Assembly: GCF_009901565.1 (NCBI RefSeq)
Contig: NZ_WXEW01000003.1
Coordinates: 311,312-375,311 of the forward strand
Length of the DNA stretch: 64,000 bases
Origin: Herbidospora solisilvae
Lineage (GTDB): Bacteria > Actinomycetota > Actinomycetes > Streptosporangiales > Streptosporangiaceae
Direction of reading: 5' to 3'
Both the position numbers and the translations under genes were made by a program. The notes under the pieces were generated by a model. It had not been told where the DNA came from. It saw nothing but the letters and a program-made list of their open reading frames with translations, and searched no databases. Below, piece after piece: positions 45,935 through 54,244 of the stretch (the first letter of the stretch is position 1; each line of letters starts with the position of its first letter).

Positions 45935-45996
45935 TGTGATTGACGTCATATAGGTCGTATTGGTCATGACCTGGTTTTCCGCCGGACTCCTATAGT
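45935..45996. promoter_or_regulatory. Divergent tctCBA / citAB-like promoter with operator candidates
   Basis: A CRP-like dyad TGTGA-N6-TCATA (45935-45950) contains the palindrome TGACGTCA (45941-45948). A perfect 10-bp palindrome GGTCATGACC lies at 45962-45971. TATAGT (45991-45996) stands 6 nt before the GTG start of the kinase, so that mRNA should be leaderless. The operators lie between the two divergent genes and are candidates for the CitB-type regulator and a CRP-type protein. Confidence 0.6.
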
Positions 45997-46002
45997 GAAC
46001 GC

Positions 46003-47565
46003 GTGAAACGGCTGCTCAACGCCTCATTGGGCACCCAACTATTCGTCCTCCAAATGGTGATCGTGCTGCTCACGGTCGTCGGCACCGCGACGGTCTGGGT
46101 CGGGCACACCCGCCGCCAGCTCGACGAGCAGCACGAGCAGCGCGCCCTCGCCATCGCCGAGTCGGTCGCCGGCCTGCCCGGAGTCCGGGAGGCCTTCGAC
46201 GACCCCCATCCGGAGCAGACGCTGCAGCCGATCGCGTTGAGCGTCCAGAAGGCCACCGGCGCCGACTACGTCGTCATCGCCAACCGCGACGAGATCCGCT
46301 ACGCCCACCCGAACGCCGCCCTGATCGGCCAGAAGTTGTCGACCGACGGCACCGAGGTGATGACCACCGGCCAGGAGTGGACCGGCGTGCAGACCGGCAC
46401 CCTCGGCACCTCGGTGCGCGGCAAGGCGCCCATCTTCGGCCTCGACGGGCAGGTCATCGGCCTGGCCAGCGTCGGAATACTGGAACAGACGGTCGCCGCC
46501 GAACTGGGCGACGCCCTCCCGCCGCTCATCTGGACGGTCTTCGGCGTGCTGGTCCTGGGGTCGGCGGCGGCGGCGTTCATCACCCAGCGGGTCCGCCGCC
46601 AGACCTTCGGCCTGGAACCCAAGGAGATCGCCGCCCTGCTCGAACAGCGCGAAGGCGTGCTGCACGGCGTGAAGGAGGGCGTGGTCGCCCTCGACCTCGA
46701 CGGCCGGATGACCCTGATCAACGACGTCGCCCACGAACTCCTCGGCGACGTCGGCGGATCATTGGACGACCTCCCGTCGAACGACCGCCTGCGCGACGTC
46801 ATGGCCGGCGACGACGTCGGCGAAGACCGGATCGTGCTTCGCCACGGCCGCACCCTCGTGCTGAACCGCACCCCGGTCGAGGTGCGCGGCCAGCACCGCG
46901 GCTGGGTGGTGACCCTGCGCGACCGCACCGAGCTGATCCGCCTCTCCCATCAGCTGGACGAGGCCACCAACACCACCGACATGCTGCGCGCCCAAGCGCA
47001 TGAGTTCGCCAACCGCATGCACACCGTGGTCGGCCTGCTGGAGCTGGGCGAACAGGAGATGGCCGTCCGCTACATCACCGAATCAGCCGGCGGCCAGTAC
47101 GCCACCGACATCCGCGAACAGGTGAAAGACCCGACCCTGGCGGCCCTGCTGCTGGCCAAGTCGGCCCAGGCGGCCGAACGCGGCGCCGCCCTCCGCCTGG
47201 CCCCCGACGCGTGCGTCGAAGAAGGCACTCTGGGCGACCCCCACGACGCCGTCCTCGTCGTCGGCAACCTGGTGGCGAACGCCCTCGACGCCCTCGACGG
47301 CCGGGGCGGGACCGTGGAGGTCTGCGTCCGGACGACGGAGGAGGGCCTGCACGTGAGGGTCGGCGACGACGGCCCCGGCATAGCGGCCGACCTGGCCGAA
47401 GAGGTGTTCCGCGAGGGCTTCACCACCAAGGCGGCGCAGTCGGGCCCCCGGGGCCTCGGCCTGGCGCTGACCAGGCAGGCATGCCTACGGCGCGGCGGCT
47501 GGGTAAGGGTGCACAACGAGCGCGGCGCCGTCTTCACCGCGCTGCTGCCGAGGCGGTCAGGATGA
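46003..47565 (+). CDS. Sensor histidine kinase, CitA/DcuS family
   Basis: This 520-residue membrane kinase has TM1 at about 12-34, an extracellular PDC/PAS domain (about 38-170; GADYVVIANRDEIRYAHPN, typical of carboxylate sensing), TM2 at about 173-193, a cytoplasmic PAS domain (about 212-310) and a SpoB-like phosphoacceptor with LRAQAHEFANRMHTVVGLLELG (His near 331). The HATPase has NLVANALDALDG and GPRGLGLALTR. It is coupled to its regulator by ATGA. It probably measures external tricarboxylate or dicarboxylate to control tctCBA. Confidence 0.93.
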   Translation: MKRLLNASLGTQLFVLQMVIVLLTVVGTATVWVGHTRRQLDEQHEQRALAIAESVAGLPGVREAFDDPHPEQTLQPIALSVQKATGADYVVIANRDEIRYAHPNAALIGQKLSTDGTEVMTTGQEWTGVQTGTLGTSVRGKAPIFGLDGQVIGLASVGILEQTVAAELGDALPPLIWTVFGVLVLGSAAAAFITQRVRRQTFGLEPKEIAALLEQREGVLHGVKEGVVALDLDGRMTLINDVAHELLGDVGGSLDDLPSNDRLRDVMAGDDVGEDRIVLRHGRTLVLNRTPVEVRGQHRGWVVTLRDRTELIRLSHQLDEATNTTDMLRAQAHEFANRMHTVVGLLELGEQEMAVRYITESAGGQYATDIREQVKDPTLAALLLAKSAQAAERGAALRLAPDACVEEGTLGDPHDAVLVVGNLVANALDALDGRGGTVEVCVRTTEEGLHVRVGDDGPGIAADLAEEVFREGFTTKAAQSGPRGLGLALTRQACLRRGGWVRVHNERGAVFTALLPRRSG

Positions 47566-48224
47566 TCAAGGTTCTCGTCGTCGACGACGACTTCATGGTG
47601 GCCCGCATCCACGTGGGATACGTCGGCCGGATCCCGGGCTTCAGCGTCGTCGGCACCGCCCACGGCGGCCGGGCGGCAATCAGCTCGGTCGAGGAACTCC
47701 GGCCCGATCTGGTGCTGCTCGACGTGTACATGGCCGACATGTCCGGCCTGGATGTCCTCCACCACCTCCGGGGCCTCGCCCACCCGGTCGACATCCTGAT
47801 GATCACCGCCGCGAACGACATGGACACCGTCCGGGCCGCCCTGCGGGCCGGCGTCGTGAACTACCTGGTCAAGCCCTTTACTGCGGCCGAACTGACCGAA
47901 CGTCTCGACCAGTACGCCCAGTCCCGTCGGCGGCTCGCCATGGCGGGACCGGCCGTCCAGGAGGACATCGACCGCCTCTTCGGGGGGACGAACCGGGCCG
48001 TGCTGCCCAAGGGCCTGTCGACGGCGACGTGCGCCCTGGTGGCCGACGCACTGCGCACCAACGGCGGCGACCTGTCGGCGGCCGAGACGGCTGCGGTGAC
48101 GGGGTTGTCGCGGGTGAGCGCGCGGCGGTACCTGGAGTATCTGTGCGCGACGGGACAGGCGGAACTGCGACCGAGGTACGGGACGGCGGGCCGCCCGGAA
48201 CACCGCTACCGCTGGACGACCTGA
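47562..48224 (+). CDS. Response regulator, CitB/DcuR family
   Basis: This 220-residue regulator has a receiver domain (about 1-120) with VDDDFMVARIH, the phospho-acceptor Asp in LVLLDVYMADMSG (about 54) and Lys in NYLVKPFTAAEL. The C-terminal part (about 140-215) is a CitB-type helix-turn-helix with GLSRVSARRYLEYLCATGQAELRPRYGTAGRPEHRY. It overlaps the kinase stop. With the divergent tctCBA genes this is the classical citrate-uptake regulatory layout. Confidence 0.93.
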   Translation: MIKVLVVDDDFMVARIHVGYVGRIPGFSVVGTAHGGRAAISSVEELRPDLVLLDVYMADMSGLDVLHHLRGLAHPVDILMITAANDMDTVRAALRAGVVNYLVKPFTAAELTERLDQYAQSRRRLAMAGPAVQEDIDRLFGGTNRAVLPKGLSTATCALVADALRTNGGDLSAAETAAVTGLSRVSARRYLEYLCATGQAELRPRYGTAGRPEHRYRWTT

Positions 48225-49132
48225 GCCGACCACATCGACGCGACGGGATCCCACTCGCCCGGGTCGGGCCGGCTGAGTATCGGCGTGATGAAGGCGTCGG
48301 CGGCTGCTCCGGCCTCGGCCAACGATCGGCATCCGCGCAGACCGGAGACATCACCGGCCACCGACTCGTAGCCGCGTTCCCACGACGGCCCGGGAACCCG
48401 GAACTTCTCCGGCACCCGTAAGTCGAGACCCAGTCCGGTCCGTCGCAGGATCTCGCTGTCGAGCGCGATCCGGACCGCCCTGCCGTTCAGCCGTTCCCGT
48501 TGGCTGATCAGCAGCAGGTCCGCGAGGTCACGCCACCGGCTCGACGCGATTCCGCGGTGGAGTTCGTACATGGCGCAGATCTTGTCCGCGACATGGTCGG
48601 CGAGCGGATAAAGCCGAGCCTGCGGCCAGTCCACCGGCCAGGGCAACACGATTCCGGCGGAAAGCGGAACGACCTCCGGAACACTCGTGGGGTGACGGCC
48701 GGTGACGAAATCCACAGCCACCGAATCGATCCTGCGAGTGCCCAGATTCACATCGAAGGACTGTTTGGCGCCGCCTATCTGGTCGGCGTGTTCGACATAA
48801 CCGGTCGGGACGAAACCGAAGAAATCTCCGAGATCCATCCGGGCGGCTTTGAGAAGCGCGTCACGCGCTTCTCAAGTGTCTTTGGCCGACGGGCACTGAA
48901 AATCGATGTCCCGGCTCAGCCGGGCGGCGGCGGGATACCTGAGCAGCAGCGCCTGGCCTCCTTTGAGCAGCCAGCCCTCTGGATCATGATGGAAGACCCG
49001 AGCGGCGAGGCGGCTGAAGTAGAAAGCACGGAAGACCATGGTGGGGTTCAGCCCGTGTCGATCGGCGTGTGCGGTGACTCTGCTCTTCATCGCCTTTTCG
49101 AAGTCACGCGGACTGGCATAGGGGCGGCTCAA
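48206..49132 (-). pseudogene. AbiEii-type nucleotidyltransferase toxin with an in-frame TGA
   Basis: The reading frame from TTG 49132 (TTGA overlap with the antitoxin stop) encodes an AbiEii/DUF1814 N-terminus: PEGWLLKGGQALLLRYPA, then RLSRDIDFQCPSAKDT. An in-frame TGA at 48872-48874 follows. The same frame then continues for 222 codons with EARDALLKAARMDLGDFFGF, YPLADHVADKICAMYE and SSRWRDLADLLLI, all typical. Read through, the product is about 308 residues, the normal family length. The TGA lies inside a perfect 12-bp palindrome. Either this is a nonsense mutation that disarmed the toxin, or a recoded stop. The antitoxin is intact. Confidence 0.85.
48849..48875. repeat. Perfect 12-bp palindrome with 3-nt loop inside AbiEii
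   Basis: TTGAGAAGCGCG-TCA-CGCGCTTCTCAA on the plus strand. On the coding strand the first arm begins with the in-frame stop TGA. Its length and perfection inside a coding region are exceptional. It fits a palindrome-correcting template-switch mutation or an RNA hairpin. Confidence 0.85.
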
Positions 49133-49908
49133 ATTCCGTCCTCCGGGGAGCGTACGTCCAGCAGCCTTCTTATCGCAGCGAGTCCGCCCGACTCGCCGTG
49201 TTCTTCGAAAACCTTCGCGACAATGTCGAGGGCACGTTTCCGATCTATACTTGGAAGCTTCGTTCTGGCGGATTCAAGCAGATATGTCAGGAAATCCTGG
49301 CTCGATGCCGAATGAGGCAAACCATAGGTTTTGGGGAAGGGGGTGATCCGGGTGGCCAGGCGTGTCTGATCGGCCTGACCCAATCGCAGCGCGTCCGCGA
49401 TCACGCCGCCGACATGTCCGCCATCAGCGCGGGCGGCCAGCAGGTCGACCACCGTTCGCTCGGCCGTCGTCACCGGAAGTCCGTCGACGATGGTCACGTC
49501 CGAAAGGTCGATGGCGGCACGGTGGAGCTTGACCCCCGGCTCCCGGGTGGTTCGCCGGGCGGGAACCGTGATCTCCACGCGCGATGCCGGGACGTCGCCG
49601 AGTCCGTGGAGTTCGCATGCGGAGCTGTGGGAGACGACGCCACCGTAGGTGTCCGGCTGGTGTCGCTGCCAGGCGGGCCGGGCCGGATCTAGCCTGAGCC
49701 AGGCCAGCTTGATCTCCAGGTGATCGGGCACGGGCGCGCCCCCGACCAGATAGACCCCTCTTCCGACGCCTTGGATGAGACCGGCCTCGTGCAGCCGCGT
49801 GAGGTCGACGGAACTGAGCCCGGCGAGTTTGGCCTGTGCCGTGGTCACCAGGCCCCACTGATCGGTCGCTTGCGCACTCACCACTTTGAGCGCCTGATGA
49901 CGCCTCAT
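49129..49908 (-). CDS. AbiEi-type antitoxin / transcriptional regulator
   Basis: About 259 residues from ATG 49908. The N-terminal winged helix (about 1-55; QWGLVTTAQAKLAGLSSVDLTRL and GVGRGVYLVGG) is the AbiEi_4-type antitoxin domain. The middle has HSSACELHGLGDV, RVEITVPARRTTREPGVKLHRA and GLPVTTAERTVVDLLA, typical of the DUF2204-like/AbiEi C-terminal region. It neutralises AbiEii and represses its own promoter by binding inverted repeats. A matching dyad lies directly upstream. TAGCAT 7 nt before ATG suggests a leaderless mRNA. Confidence 0.9.
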   Translation of the reverse strand: MRRHQALKVVSAQATDQWGLVTTAQAKLAGLSSVDLTRLHEAGLIQGVGRGVYLVGGAPVPDHLEIKLAWLRLDPARPAWQRHQPDTYGGVVSHSSACELHGLGDVPASRVEITVPARRTTREPGVKLHRAAIDLSDVTIVDGLPVTTAERTVVDLLAARADGGHVGGVIADALRLGQADQTRLATRITPFPKTYGLPHSASSQDFLTYLLESARTKLPSIDRKRALDIVAKVFEEHGESGGLAAIRRLLDVRSPEDGI

Positions 49909-49911
49909 GCA

Positions 49912-49942
49912 GCGAATGCTACATCCTGGCCGTAGCGTTCGC
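49912..49942 (-). promoter_or_regulatory. AbiE promoter inverted repeat
   Basis: GCGAATGCTAC-N9-GTAGCGTTCGC has 10 of 11 matching arm positions. On the coding strand it covers the TAGCAT -10 box and ends 3 nt before ATG 49908. AbiEi antitoxins are known to bind inverted repeats in their own promoter, so this is the likely site. Confidence 0.7.
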
Positions 49943-49959
49943 TGTATCCGCTCACGGTG

Positions 49960-49998
49960 ATAAATCGGTTTATGACGGTAGGCCGACTTTGCTACCGT
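49960..49998 (+). promoter_or_regulatory. WhiB7-like promoter of the EF-G-like gene
   Basis: An AT-rich block ATAAAT (49960-49965) lies 3 bp (CGG) before TTTATG (49969-49974), an 18-bp spacer and TACCGT (49993-49998). An AT-rich patch placed 3 bp ahead of the -35 box is the known hallmark of WhiB7-dependent promoters for antibiotic-resistance genes. The stretch also holds a dyad, ACGGTAG-N10-CTACCGT (49975-49998). The start of transcription would be near 50005, about 30 nt before the leader ORF. The -35 box itself is imperfect. Confidence 0.45.
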
Positions 49999-50036
49999 CG
50001 CCCTGCCAGCCAGGCCGATCAACGGGAGGGGATGTC

Positions 50037-50141
50037 ATGCGGTACGCCGCCGCGCCCCTCCGTACCTTCCAGGTGATCCGCGTGTCTTCCGGTGCCCGGC
50101 TTCGGCTGCGCGCCCGATTCCGGTTGTCCGCCTTCTCGTAG
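50037..50141 (+). CDS. 34-codon Arg-rich leader ORF upstream of the EF-G-like gene
   Basis: ATG 50037 is preceded by a very strong ribosome binding site (GGGAGGGG, 50025-50032) and the frame ends at TAG 50139-50141. The product is basic: [16 protein letters not shown] and then [15 protein letters not shown]. Residues 21-29 contain overlapping R-x-R motifs (RLR, RLR, RAR, RFR), the signature at which macrolide-bound ribosomes arrest (as in the ErmDL leader). The stop codon lies in the loop and second arm of a hairpin. The ORF is too short for a typical enzyme and is best read as a regulatory leader peptide. Confidence 0.65.
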   Translation: MRYAAAPLRTFQVIRVSSGARLRLRARFRLSAFS

Positions 50142-50186
50142 AAGGCTTCATCGCGCCGTCCTTTCCGGATTCACCTCTCGAAAGAG
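50130..50186 (+). promoter_or_regulatory. Attenuator-like hairpins between leader ORF and EF-G-like start
   Basis: GCCTTC-TCGTA-GAAGGC (50130-50146) forms a perfect 6-bp hairpin whose loop and descending arm hold the leader stop codon. A second small hairpin, CTCT-CGAA-AGAG (50175-50186), covers the purine-rich AAAGAGA that would serve as ribosome binding site for the ATG at 50195. A ribosome stalled on the leader would block the first hairpin. The exact alternative folds cannot be settled by eye. Confidence 0.5.
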
Positions 50187-50194
50187 AAACGGCC

Positions 50195-51991
50195 ATGACT
50201 CTCCGCAACATCGGCATCCTCGCCCATGTCGACGCCGGCAAGACCACCGTCACCGAACGCGTCCTGTTCGCCACCGGGGCGACGTACAAGCAGGGTGAAG
50301 TGCACCATGGCACCACCGTCACGGACTTCGATTCGCAGGAGCGCGACCGCGGGATCACGATCTTCGCGGCGGCGGTGACCTGCCACTGGCGGGGCGCCCA
50401 GATCAACCTGATCGACACCCCCGGGCACGTCGACTTCTCCGACGAGGTCGAGCGGTCGTTGCGGGTGCTCGACGGGGCGGTCGCGGTGTTCGACGCGGTG
50501 GCGGGGGTGGAGCCGCAGAGCGAGGCCGTCTGGCGGCGGGCCGATCGGTATGGCGTGCCGCGGATCGTGTTCGTCAACAAGATGGACCGGCCCGGCGCCG
50601 ACCTCGACGCGACCGTCGAGGCGATCCGGCGGCGGCTGCATCCGGTGCCGCTCGTGCTCGGGCGGCCCGGGCTGGTCGAACAGGTCGCGGAGCGACATCC
50701 CGACGTCCTGGACGAGTATCCGCACGTCTCCCCGGCGACGCTCCAGAGGGCGCTGCGTGAGCTGACCCTCTCCGGCGAGGTGGTCGTCGTGCTGAGCGGG
50801 TCGGCCTACCGCAACCAGGGCATCGAGGCGCTGCTCGACGCCGTGGTGGCCTACCTGCCCGAGCCGAGGGTCGAAGCGCGGCCCTTCTCGGGGCTGGTGT
50901 TCAAGGTGGCCGAGCGGACCGCGTTCCTGCGGGTCTACTCGGGCACGTTGCGCAAGGGCGACACCGTCCTCGACACGACGACCGGGAAGACCGAGCGCGT
51001 CTCGCGGATCCTGCGGATCCAGGCCGACCGGCACACCGACATCGACCGCGCCGAGGCGGGCGACATCGTGGCCGTCACCGGACCCAAGTCCGTGCGGACG
51101 GGCACGACATTGGCCGACCCGGCGGCGCCGCTCGTGCTGGAGCCGCCCTCGACGACCGAACCGGTCGTCTCGGTCGCGGTCGAGGCCGAGACCCGGGCCG
51201 AGCACCAGAAGCTCGCCGTCGCGCTGGCCCGACTGGCCGACGAAGACCCATCAATTCGTGTACGAACCGACCCCGAGACCGGCCAGACCATCCTGTCCGG
51301 CCTGGGAGAACTCCACCTGGAGGTGGCCGTGGAGAAGATCCGCCGCGACCGCGGCCTCACCATCCGCGTCGGCGCCCCGCAGGTCGCCCTGCGGGAGACC
51401 GTCGTGGAGGGCGTGACCGGCGTGCTCTACCGCCACGTCAAACAGGACGGCGGCGCGGGCCAGTACGCCCACGTCCGCATCGACGTCGAACCGTGCGACG
51501 AGCCGTTCGCCTTCGCGAGCACGGTCGTCGGCGGCCGCGTGCCGAAGGAGTACGTGAAGGCGGTCGAACAGGGGTGCCGCGACGCCCTGGCCGAAGGCCC
51601 CCTCGGCGGCCACCCGGTCATGGGCCTGCGGGTGACCCTGACCGACGGCGCGACCCACGTGAAGGACTCCTCGGAACTGGCCTTCCGCACGGCCGGCCGC
51701 CTCGCCCTCCGCGAGGCGCTGCGTGCGTGCCGGATGGCCGTCCTGGAACCCGTGACCGAGGTGACGGTTACGGTGCCCGACGACCTGGCGGGCGGCGTAC
51801 TCGGCGACCTGGCCGCACGAAAGGGCCAGGTCTCCGGCACCGAGGCCCGGCCGGGCACGGTCGTCATCACGGCGACGGTGCCCCTGGCCGAGGTCTTCGG
51901 CTACGCGACCCGGCTCCGCAGCCGCACCCAGGGCCGCGGCGCCTTCACGACGAGACCGGCGGGCTATGCGGTAGCAGGAAGATCGCGGTGA
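50195..51991 (+). CDS. EF-G-like translational GTPase (ribosomal-protection-type paralogue)
   Basis: This 598-residue protein has all G motifs: AHVDAGKTT (10-18), RGIT (52-55), DTPGH (74-78), NKMD (128-131) and SGSA (201-204). The segment between NKMD and SGSA is about 70 residues, as in Tet(M)-type proteins, and not about 120 as in housekeeping EF-G, so the G' subdomain is reduced. Domains III-V are EF-G-like: [58 protein letters not shown]. It is thus an accessory factor that probably acts on the ribosome, perhaps giving antibiotic tolerance. The leader region supports inducible expression. Confidence 0.9.
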   Translation: MTLRNIGILAHVDAGKTTVTERVLFATGATYKQGEVHHGTTVTDFDSQERDRGITIFAAAVTCHWRGAQINLIDTPGHVDFSDEVERSLRVLDGAVAVFDAVAGVEPQSEAVWRRADRYGVPRIVFVNKMDRPGADLDATVEAIRRRLHPVPLVLGRPGLVEQVAERHPDVLDEYPHVSPATLQRALRELTLSGEVVVVLSGSAYRNQGIEALLDAVVAYLPEPRVEARPFSGLVFKVAERTAFLRVYSGTLRKGDTVLDTTTGKTERVSRILRIQADRHTDIDRAEAGDIVAVTGPKSVRTGTTLADPAAPLVLEPPSTTEPVVSVAVEAETRAEHQKLAVALARLADEDPSIRVRTDPETGQTILSGLGELHLEVAVEKIRRDRGLTIRVGAPQVALRETVVEGVTGVLYRHVKQDGGAGQYAHVRIDVEPCDEPFAFASTVVGGRVPKEYVKAVEQGCRDALAEGPLGGHPVMGLRVTLTDGATHVKDSSELAFRTAGRLALREALRACRMAVLEPVTEVTVTVPDDLAGGVLGDLAARKGQVSGTEARPGTVVITATVPLAEVFGYATRLRSRTQGRGAFTTRPAGYAVAGRSR

Positions 51992-52541
51992 TCAGGAGGA
52001 GGACCGCCAGAACCGGGGCGAACGGGCGGGCGGCTGTCAGCAGCATGGCCGTCGAGGCCGCGCCGACCGCCAACGCGCCGATCTGCCGGAGGGCCGTCAC
52101 GAAGGTGTCCCTCCGGCCGGTCGCCAGGTCGTGGAGGGAGGTGGTCAGCACGCCGGTCATGTACGTCGTGTTCGGGTGGAGGCCCAGCATCATCGCGCTC
52201 TGGCCGCCCATCGCGATCCCGGCCAGGGCCAGCAGGGCCAGTCGCCCCGACAGGTCGGGGTGGGTGCCGGTGCCGATCCAGCCGACGGCCACGATGACGA
52301 GCAGGACCAGTTCGGCGATCAGGCCGAAGGTCCGCCGGTCGCGGAAGGTCGCCGCCCAGGCGTAGGCGCCGGCGCCGAAGCCGGCCACCGCCGTCAGGGC
52401 GGCGAGCCACTTGCCGGAGGCGGCCGTCACCACGTTGCCCGTGATGATGCCGGCGAAGGCGCCGCCGAGTTCGAGGAAGGTGAAGAGGTCGACCGCGCCG
52501 GCGCAGCAGGCCAGCGCGGTCGTGCCCCACATGATCCGCAT
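51945..52541 (-). CDS. DUF1275 (YoaK) family membrane protein
   Basis: This 198-residue protein starts at ATG 52541. Six helices are predicted. The DUF1275 family is recognised by [28 protein letters not shown] and [37 protein letters not shown]. The function of the family is not established. Its last 47 bp overlap the 3' end of the EF-G-like gene on the opposite strand, so no terminator separates the two. Confidence 0.9.
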   Translation of the reverse strand: MRIMWGTTALACCAGAVDLFTFLELGGAFAGIITGNVVTAASGKWLAALTAVAGFGAGAYAWAATFRDRRTFGLIAELVLLVIVAVGWIGTGTHPDLSGRLALLALAGIAMGGQSAMMLGLHPNTTYMTGVLTTSLHDLATGRRDTFVTALRQIGALAVGAASTAMLLTAARPFAPVLAVLLLITAIFLLPHSPPVSS

Positions 52542-52558
52542 GTCAGGGGACGTACCCC

Positions 52559-54085
52559 CTAACGGCCCTGCAGTGCCTTCACGTTGTCGCCGAAGGTCCA
52601 GTTGCGGGAGCCGTCCCAGTTGATCGACCAGGTCATCAGGCCCTTCAACTGGCCGTTGAAGCTGTTCCAGGCCTGCGACACCAGCGACGGCGACATGTGG
52701 CCGCCGCCCGCGCCGATCTGTGCGGGCAGGCCGGGGACCTGCTTGTCGTACGGCACCCGGATCGTCACGCCCTGGATGACCAGGCCGTTGTTGAGGCAGG
52801 TCGTCTGGGCGACGAAGCCCTGGACCGTCCCGGCCGAGTAGGAGTCGCCGGAGCAGCCGTACATCGAGCCGTTGTAGTACTGCTGGTTGAGCCACCACAA
52901 CCGGCCGTTGTCGGCGTACTTCTTGATGATGGGCAGGTATGCGCCCCAGATCGAGCCGTAGGTGACGCTGCCGCCGGTGACGTAGGCGGTCTCGGGGGCC
53001 ATCGTCAGGCCGAAGTTCGACGGCATCTGCGCGAGCACGCCGTCGATGATGCGGATCAGGTTGGCCTGCGAGGTCGAGAGCGTGTTGATGTTGCCGCTGC
53101 CGGTGAGGCCGGTCTCGATGTCGATGTCGATGCCGTCGAAGTTGTAGCGCTTGAGGATCGGCACGATCGTCGCGACGAACCGGTCGGCCACGGTGGCCGA
53201 CGACAGGTCGATGCCCGCCGTGGCGCCGCCGATCGACATCAGGATCGTCGCGCCCGCCGCCTTGGCGGCGCACATCTCGGCCGGGGTGGCGACCTTCACG
53301 GTGGCGTCCATCCCGTCCTCCCACAGGACCGTCCCGTCGGACCGGATGACCGGGAAGGCGGCGTTGATGACGTTGTAGCCGTGCTGCTTGATGCGCGCGT
53401 CGGTGATCGGGATCCAGCCGAGCGGCGGGTGCACGCCGTTGACCGCGCCGTCCCAGTTCTCCCAGTAACCCTGGAGCACCTTCCCGGCGGGCTTGCCCTT
53501 GACCGCGCAGGTCGGGCCCACGGTGGGGGTGACCGTCGGGGTCGGCGAGGGGCTGGCGGTCGGCGTCGGGGAGGGCGAGGGAGACGGCGAGGGTGAAGGT
53601 GAGGGCGACGGCGACGGGTTGGTGCCGCCGGGGCCGTCGAAGCTGATGTCGTCGGCGTAGTAGGTGCCCTGGCCGTACCAGCCGTGGAGGTAGACCTGTG
53701 CCGTGGTCTGCCCGGCGGCGGTGGTGAAGTTCAGGGTCAGCAGCCGCCAGTCGGCCGACGACGTCCAGACCGAGGCGCCGCCCTGCACGCCCAGGTAGAC
53801 GTAGTTGCCCCGGACCCACGCCGTCAGCACGTAGGCCGTGCTCGGGCGCACCGACACGTTCTGGCTGCACCGGGCGTTGTCTGAGGCGCTGGCCGCACCG
53901 GCAAGCGCTCTCGTTCCGGTACGAACCGGGGAGGCCACCGCCGACCCGAGGCCTCCCGTGCACGTCCAGGGTGAGAGCGAGCCCGATTCGAGCCCGGGGT
54001 TGGCGAGCAGGTTGGCCGCGTTGGCCTGCGAGGGGATCAAGAGTGCGGCCACCAGGGCCAACGTCAAGAACACAGCACGTTTCAC
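52559..54085 (-). CDS. Secreted chitinase (GH18) with N-terminal CBM
   Basis: This 508-residue secreted enzyme has a signal peptide (1-23, SQANA), an N-terminal carbohydrate-binding beta-sandwich (about 24-150; NLLANPGLESGSLSPWTC, YYADDISFDG), a Ser-Pro/Thr-Pro repeat linker (about 155-190) and a GH18 TIM barrel. The catalytic DxxDxDxE motif is present as FDGIDIDIETG (about 316-326), and SIGGATAG matches the SxGG strand. GH18 enzymes cleave chitin with retention. The gene is alone, ending 18 bp before the DUF1275 start. Confidence 0.95.
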   Translation of the reverse strand: MKRAVFLTLALVAALLIPSQANAANLLANPGLESGSLSPWTCTGGLGSAVASPVRTGTRALAGAASASDNARCSQNVSVRPSTAYVLTAWVRGNYVYLGVQGGASVWTSSADWRLLTLNFTTAAGQTTAQVYLHGWYGQGTYYADDISFDGPGGTNPSPSPSPSPSPSPSPSPTPTASPSPTPTVTPTVGPTCAVKGKPAGKVLQGYWENWDGAVNGVHPPLGWIPITDARIKQHGYNVINAAFPVIRSDGTVLWEDGMDATVKVATPAEMCAAKAAGATILMSIGGATAGIDLSSATVADRFVATIVPILKRYNFDGIDIDIETGLTGSGNINTLSTSQANLIRIIDGVLAQMPSNFGLTMAPETAYVTGGSVTYGSIWGAYLPIIKKYADNGRLWWLNQQYYNGSMYGCSGDSYSAGTVQGFVAQTTCLNNGLVIQGVTIRVPYDKQVPGLPAQIGAGGGHMSPSLVSQAWNSFNGQLKGLMTWSINWDGSRNWTFGDNVKALQGR

Positions 54086-54153
54086 GAGGAAACCCTTCTG
54101 TCGCCCGGGCAGCGCAGATCACCGGGAGTGGGGTGCGGGCCACGGTGACTGGG

Positions 54154-54163
54154 GCTCGCGAGC
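54154..54163. promoter_or_regulatory. GCTCGCGAGC palindrome between chitinase and DUF6461 genes
   Basis: A perfect 10-bp palindrome lies in the 159-bp divergent gap between the chitinase start (54085) and the DUF6461 start. No obvious promoter hexamers flank it. A regulatory role is possible but weakly supported. Confidence 0.3.
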
Positions 54164-54244
54164 AACAGCAGTCGAATTATCTGACGTTGATCGTGGATAC
54201 GTCCATAGGAGGATTTGTCGGACTCGACTGCCAGACTGCGCGCC

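Noticed and set aside
53521-53640. Tandem DNA repeat in the chitinase gene
   Set aside because: The repetitive DNA simply encodes the Ser-Pro/Thr-Pro linker between the binding and catalytic domains and needs no other explanation.
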